Of a DNA stretch of 26,761 nucleotides, positions 23,801 to 26,761 are shown in pieces. Source of the stretch: Kosmotogaceae bacterium (lineage in GTDB: Bacteria; Thermotogota; Thermotogae; Petrotogales; Kosmotogaceae); contig DLVL01000011.1 of NCBI GenBank assembly GCA_003444085.1, forward strand, positions 1 to 26,761, read 5' to 3'. The stretch's first letter is position 1, and each line of letters begins with the position of its first letter. A model generated the notes under the pieces. It was not told where the DNA came from and made no database searches. It worked only from the letters and a program-made list of their open reading frames with translations. The position numbers and the translations under genes were made by a program.

Positions 23801-25066
23801 TCACATGAGTTTCTCTGCTTCGATGATGCCATGGGAGGTCGCATAAGTGATGGAACGAGTATGCCCACTGCAATCTCCTATGAACTTCATTCTTTCAAAT
23901 GCTCTATTGTCAAGCTTGTTTGAGTAGAACTTCGCTTCTACAGCGTACATCAGGTTATCATCAAAGCCGATTCCCGGGATAACTTCATTCAGTCTGTTTA
24001 TGAATTCTGTGAGTGAGAGAGCAATTCTTCTTGGAATGACAAGATTTATATCACCCAATATGTAGTCCCCACTTCCCAGTGTGGGGTAAACCCTTCCCAA
24101 TCTCTTTGTTCGCTTGCTTTCGAGAAAGTCTCTGAAAGTCTGAACAATTACCTTTCTTCCGCCTGCAAGTATGTTGCTCAGTCTGCTTATATACGAACCA
24201 TAACCGATGGGATCGTTGAACGGTTCTGTAAAACTGGTCGTACAGAGTACAGCGAAATTGGTGTTGCTTGAAGAGAATCCTGAGTTAGAATGTCCGTTAA
24301 CTGTTACAAAATCGCCATAGTCTTCGAGAACAACAGTTCCTGAAGGATTGTTGCAAAAGGTCCTCACCAGGTAACCTGTTCGCGTTCTCAATCTTACTTT
24401 GAACTCGTACATCTCTTCATTTATATGTTGCACCACATGATCCGGGAGCTCATAACGCACTCCAATGTCTACGGTATTACTGGACAGTACGATTTGTGGG
24501 TACTTCCGGGTAATGAGCCTGATCAGGTCATGGCCACTTCTGCCCACTGCTATAAAAACCACGTCGCAAATTGCTTCGAAATCTTCTCCAGAAAGCACCG
24601 CGGAATTGTCTCTCAATTCAATGTCTTCTACTCTTGACCCGAAGTGGAAGTGCAGGTTCTTATATGATGAGAATTCATCGTAAATTCTCTGCAATACCCC
24701 CGCGAGTTTATCAGTTCCTATGTGCCAGTACCTTGCATAAACAGGCTCAAAACCTTTGCTGTAAAAGGCCTGGAAATACCTTGAGTCACTGTCGAAAGAT
24801 ACTCCTGTACGCACAGATTCTTTGTCTTCGGGAGGCAGCATGCTCAGATAGAAATCCAGAATGCTCTCTTGAACATGAATTGGAATCTCGATATCTCCTC
24901 CCATGCTCGAAGAGATAAAGAGTTTACCGTCTGAACGGATTCCACTAATGCTTGAACCATGCACATCTTTGGATTTCTCGAAAACGTGGACCTCGTGGTT
25001 ACTATCCTTGATTCTGCTAAGAAAACCAATAGTTGCAGCACCAAAACCCACTATCCCGATTTTCAC
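23801..25066 (-). CDS. FAD-dependent oxidoreductase (COG2509-like)
   Basis: A 421-residue flavoprotein. It begins with a dinucleotide-binding beta-alpha-beta motif (KIGIVGFGAATIGFLSRI, acidic end VHVFEKS), has a central VVFIAVGRSGHDLI strand and ends with a FAD-contacting FIGDCSGHTRSITYATSHG segment. This matches the uncharacterised FAD-dependent dehydrogenases of COG2509; the substrate is unknown. The GTG at 25066 is chosen because GGAGG lies eight bases upstream and it places the nucleotide fold at the N-terminus; the longer GTG at 25120 has no site. It is the first gene of a two-gene unit with pcp. Confidence 0.85.
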   Translation of the reverse strand: MKIGIVGFGAATIGFLSRIKDSNHEVHVFEKSKDVHGSSISGIRSDGKLFISSSMGGDIEIPIHVQESILDFYLSMLPPEDKESVRTGVSFDSDSRYFQAFYSKGFEPVYARYWHIGTDKLAGVLQRIYDEFSSYKNLHFHFGSRVEDIELRDNSAVLSGEDFEAICDVVFIAVGRSGHDLIRLITRKYPQIVLSSNTVDIGVRYELPDHVVQHINEEMYEFKVRLRTRTGYLVRTFCNNPSGTVVLEDYGDFVTVNGHSNSGFSSSNTNFAVLCTTSFTEPFNDPIGYGSYISRLSNILAGGRKVIVQTFRDFLESKRTKRLGRVYPTLGSGDYILGDINLVIPRRIALSLTEFINRLNEVIPGIGFDDNLMYAVEAKFYSNKLDNRAFERMKFIGDCSGHTRSITYATSHGIIEAEKLM

Positions 25067-25165
25067 ACCTTCTGCCTCCAATGAGAGAAGCTTCTCGTTT
25101 CTACAATAATAAACTACCACTTTAGCGACGTGCTTTCAATTGGCTGAAAATAAGGATGATTCTGA

Positions 25166-25171
25166 TATAAT
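25166..25171 (+). promoter_or_regulatory. extended -10 promoter of the small membrane protein gene
   Basis: TATAAT preceded by TGA forms an extended -10, 48 bases before the ATG. The -35 region is weak (TTGGCT, 20 bases upstream). It lies in the divergent gap with the FAD oxidoreductase gene. Confidence 0.6.
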
Positions 25172-25218
25172 CTGTTCAGGGAACACGGATAGCGGACTTT
25201 CATTCAGGGGGTGATGTG

Positions 25219-25398
25219 ATGTCGAAAGTTGTTCTTCTGATCCTGGGTGCTGTATTGCTGCTAATGGCCTTGCTGGGTTCATTCCCTAGCCTAACCACAG
25301 TCACTGAACCGACCTGGCACATTGTTATGAAATGGATCGGAGGCATTATCGCAGTTGGAGTAGCGCTTTTTGACAAGAAGGAAAAGAAGAAAACCTGA
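25219..25398 (+). CDS. small membrane protein, two predicted helices
   Basis: A 59-residue protein with hydrophobic helices at about 4-20 (VVLLILGAVLLLMALLG) and 35-51 (IVMKWIGGIIAVGVALF), joined by a short loop, and a lysine-rich tail (KKEKKKT) expected in the cytoplasm. GGGGGTGAT precedes the ATG, and a GTG one codon upstream is an alternative start. No function is recognised. Confidence 0.8.
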   Translation: MSKVVLLILGAVLLLMALLGSFPSLTTVTEPTWHIVMKWIGGIIAVGVALFDKKEKKKT

Positions 25399-25429
25399 GT
25401 GATGTGACTTCGTACAGAATATTTTCCTA

Positions 25430-25455
25430 AGAAGAGCCTCTGAGGGGGCTCTTCT
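25430..25455 (+). terminator. stem-loop between small membrane protein and GNAT genes
   Basis: AGAAGAGCC pairs with GGCTCTTCT, extended by two more pairs including one G-U, around a short loop. No T-tract follows on either strand, so termination is uncertain. The 3' half contains the G-rich site preceding the GNAT start, so the hairpin could hide that ribosome-binding site. Confidence 0.6.
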
Positions 25456-25456
25456 G

Positions 25457-26020
25457 TTGAAGCAGGATGAAAGTCGCGGTGGTGAGAATCGCTTGTTGGA
25501 GAGCCAGAGATTAGTTCTGAGAGAGTATGGAAAACAGGATATACCAACAGTATGGGAGTACTGGAATGATCCTGACGTAAAGCGATGCTTGATGAGGGAT
25601 GTTCCATTTCCAATCCGCAAAGAAGATGAGAAGAAGTGGTACCAGGAGCTCGGGGAGAAAGGGTACAGGTACAATTTCGCCATTGAGCGAAAGCAGGATA
25701 GAAAGTACATTGGTGGCTGTGCAATTCTCGATCTTAGTTGGAGTAACCGTTATGGGACCATCGCCATTTTCCTTGGTAGAGATTACTGGTCGAAGGGTTA
25801 CGGTTCAGAGGCGGTAAAGATTCTTTCCAGATTCATGTTCAAGGAAATGGCCCTCAACAGGGTTGAACTGGTCGTACTGGCTTTCAATCGCAGAGCTATA
25901 AGGGCATATGAGAAGGCCGGTTTCGTGCTTGAAGGGATTTCTCGCGATCGGGTTTTTAGAGATGGCAAGTACTGTAACCAGTATTACATGAGCATCTTAA
26001 GTAATGAGTTCTCCCTTTAG
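25457..26020 (+). CDS. GNAT-family N-acetyltransferase (RimJ/RimL-like)
   Basis: A 187-residue acetyl-CoA-dependent acetyltransferase. The N-terminal LESQRLVLREY, the acetyl-CoA loop GRDYWSKGYGSEAV near 111-124 and NRRAIRAYEKAGF near 148-160 are typical of the RimJ/RimL branch, which modifies ribosomal protein N-termini or small amines; the substrate is not deducible. The TTG at 25457 follows GAGGGGG at eight bases. A second in-frame TTG at 25493, with GGTGAG six bases upstream, would start the protein right at the family's usual N-terminus, so the start is ambiguous. Confidence 0.88.
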   Translation: MKQDESRGGENRLLESQRLVLREYGKQDIPTVWEYWNDPDVKRCLMRDVPFPIRKEDEKKWYQELGEKGYRYNFAIERKQDRKYIGGCAILDLSWSNRYGTIAIFLGRDYWSKGYGSEAVKILSRFMFKEMALNRVELVVLAFNRRAIRAYEKAGFVLEGISRDRVFRDGKYCNQYYMSILSNEFSL

Positions 26021-26070
26021 GTCTGGACTACCCTGAAGCACTATCATACTGACGCATCTGGAGTCCAATC

Positions 26071-26761
26071 ATGCTCAAGTATGCTGCAAAAAGAGTACTT
26101 CTAACGATTCCCGTACTCTTTGGCATATCAATACTTGCTTTCCTCATAATCTACGTTGCTCCAGGGGATTTTCTTGATCTGTTCAGATTGACCGATATAA
26201 GTCGAGAACAGCTCGAGGAGATGTCCAAGGAATTTGGACTGGATCAGCCGTTTGTTATCCATTATGGCAGGTGGTTGGGGCAGATTCTATCAGGTAGTTT
26301 TGGGCTTTCGTGGGTTCGAACAACCTGTTTCGGAAGTTCTAATGGAAAGAGTAGGGTTTACCTTGCTACTGGGAGTAATAGCGGCTGGATTGTCATGGCT
26401 CATAGCAGTTCCTGTTGGTATCTATGTTGCTCTCAAGAAGGATAGAATTTCCAGTCAGATAATAAGTGCGATCGTATTTGTGGGTATGTATATCCCAGAG
26501 TTCTTTCTTGCTTTTCTGTGGAGGTATATTGCTTCGTATTCCCTGGTACTACCGGGTTCGGGGATCATGTCTCCCAATTACATGCACCTATCTCTTGTGG
26601 AAAAACTCCTTGACAAGGCACTTCACCTGGCAGCCCCTGTAGCTATTCTCACAATGACGAAAATCGGTCCGATAGTAAGACTGATGAGGGGGCAGCTCCT
26701 GGAAGAAATGAAAGCTGAATATGTTGCTTTTGCCAGAGCAAAAGGCATTCTGGAACACCTT
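26071..26761 (+). pseudogene. DppB/OppB-type peptide ABC permease, frameshifted and cut by window end
   Basis: The first frame (26071-26316) encodes a typical DppB N-terminus: a transmembrane helix (KRVLLTIPVLFGISILAF), IIYVAPGD, an EFGLDQP segment and GSFGLSW. Just after this the homologous reading moves to the +1 frame: skipping one base near 26317 (the C in GTTCGAA) restores an open frame from 26318 to the window edge, with GVIAAGLSWLIAVPVGI, YIPEFFLAFLW and the coupling loop EYVAFARAKG. Without the skip the protein would end at 26445 with about 124 residues. The cause is either a sequencing error or a real inactivating insertion. The ATG has GGAG upstream. The rest of a dipeptide or oligosaccharide importer presumably lies to the right. 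Confidence 0.85.

Overview
The window looks like a chromosomal segment from a mesophilic or moderately thermophilic member of the Thermotogae, most like the Mesotoga/Kosmotoga group. The basis is mid-40s percent GC by eye, frequent TTG and GTG starts with strong GGAGGTG ribosome-binding sites, a CUT1 sugar transporter next to GH130 enzymes, a 417-residue MOFRL-type glycerate kinase and a stand-alone TrpB2. The genus is an inference. No rRNA, tRNA, CRISPR array or insertion sequence was seen.

Region 1 (1-6071, minus strand) is a LacI-controlled sugar operon: repressor, periplasmic binding protein, two CUT1 permeases, a cytoplasmic GH130 enzyme and a signal-peptide-bearing GH130 enzyme. Two LacI-type operators sharing TGTAAACGCTT lie in the divergent promoter region, one over the repressor's own start site and one over the promoter of the rightward genes. 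Region 2 (6424-11218, plus strand) encodes three exported proteins: an unrecognised 442-residue protein, a 764-residue protein with a helical carbohydrate-enzyme-like domain plus carbohydrate-binding-like domains, and a purple-acid-phosphatase-type phosphatase. Together these look like a regulon for exported glycan breakdown, mannoside-type uptake and cytoplasmic cleavage.

Region 3 (11332-17389, plus) is a complete phosphate system: pstS, pstC, pstA, pstB, phoU, an OmpR-type regulator and a soluble histidine kinase. pstS has its own terminator, and pstS and pstC each have a nearly identical promoter containing three 7-base direct repeats at 11-base spacing, which I read as Pho boxes.

Region 4 (17406-21329, plus) is leuS followed at once by a 31-codon leader peptide with a Trp-Trp-Trp run plus a fourth Trp, a strong intrinsic terminator, and trpB2. 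This is a probable tryptophan attenuator on a stand-alone tryptophan synthase beta gene and is the most interesting signal in the window.

Region 5 (21459-26761) holds an extremely Cys/His-rich small protein, glycerate 2-kinase, a minus-strand pair (FAD oxidoreductase then pyroglutamyl peptidase), a small membrane protein, a GNAT acetyltransferase and the start of a DppB-type permease gene that carries a one-base frameshift and runs off the window.
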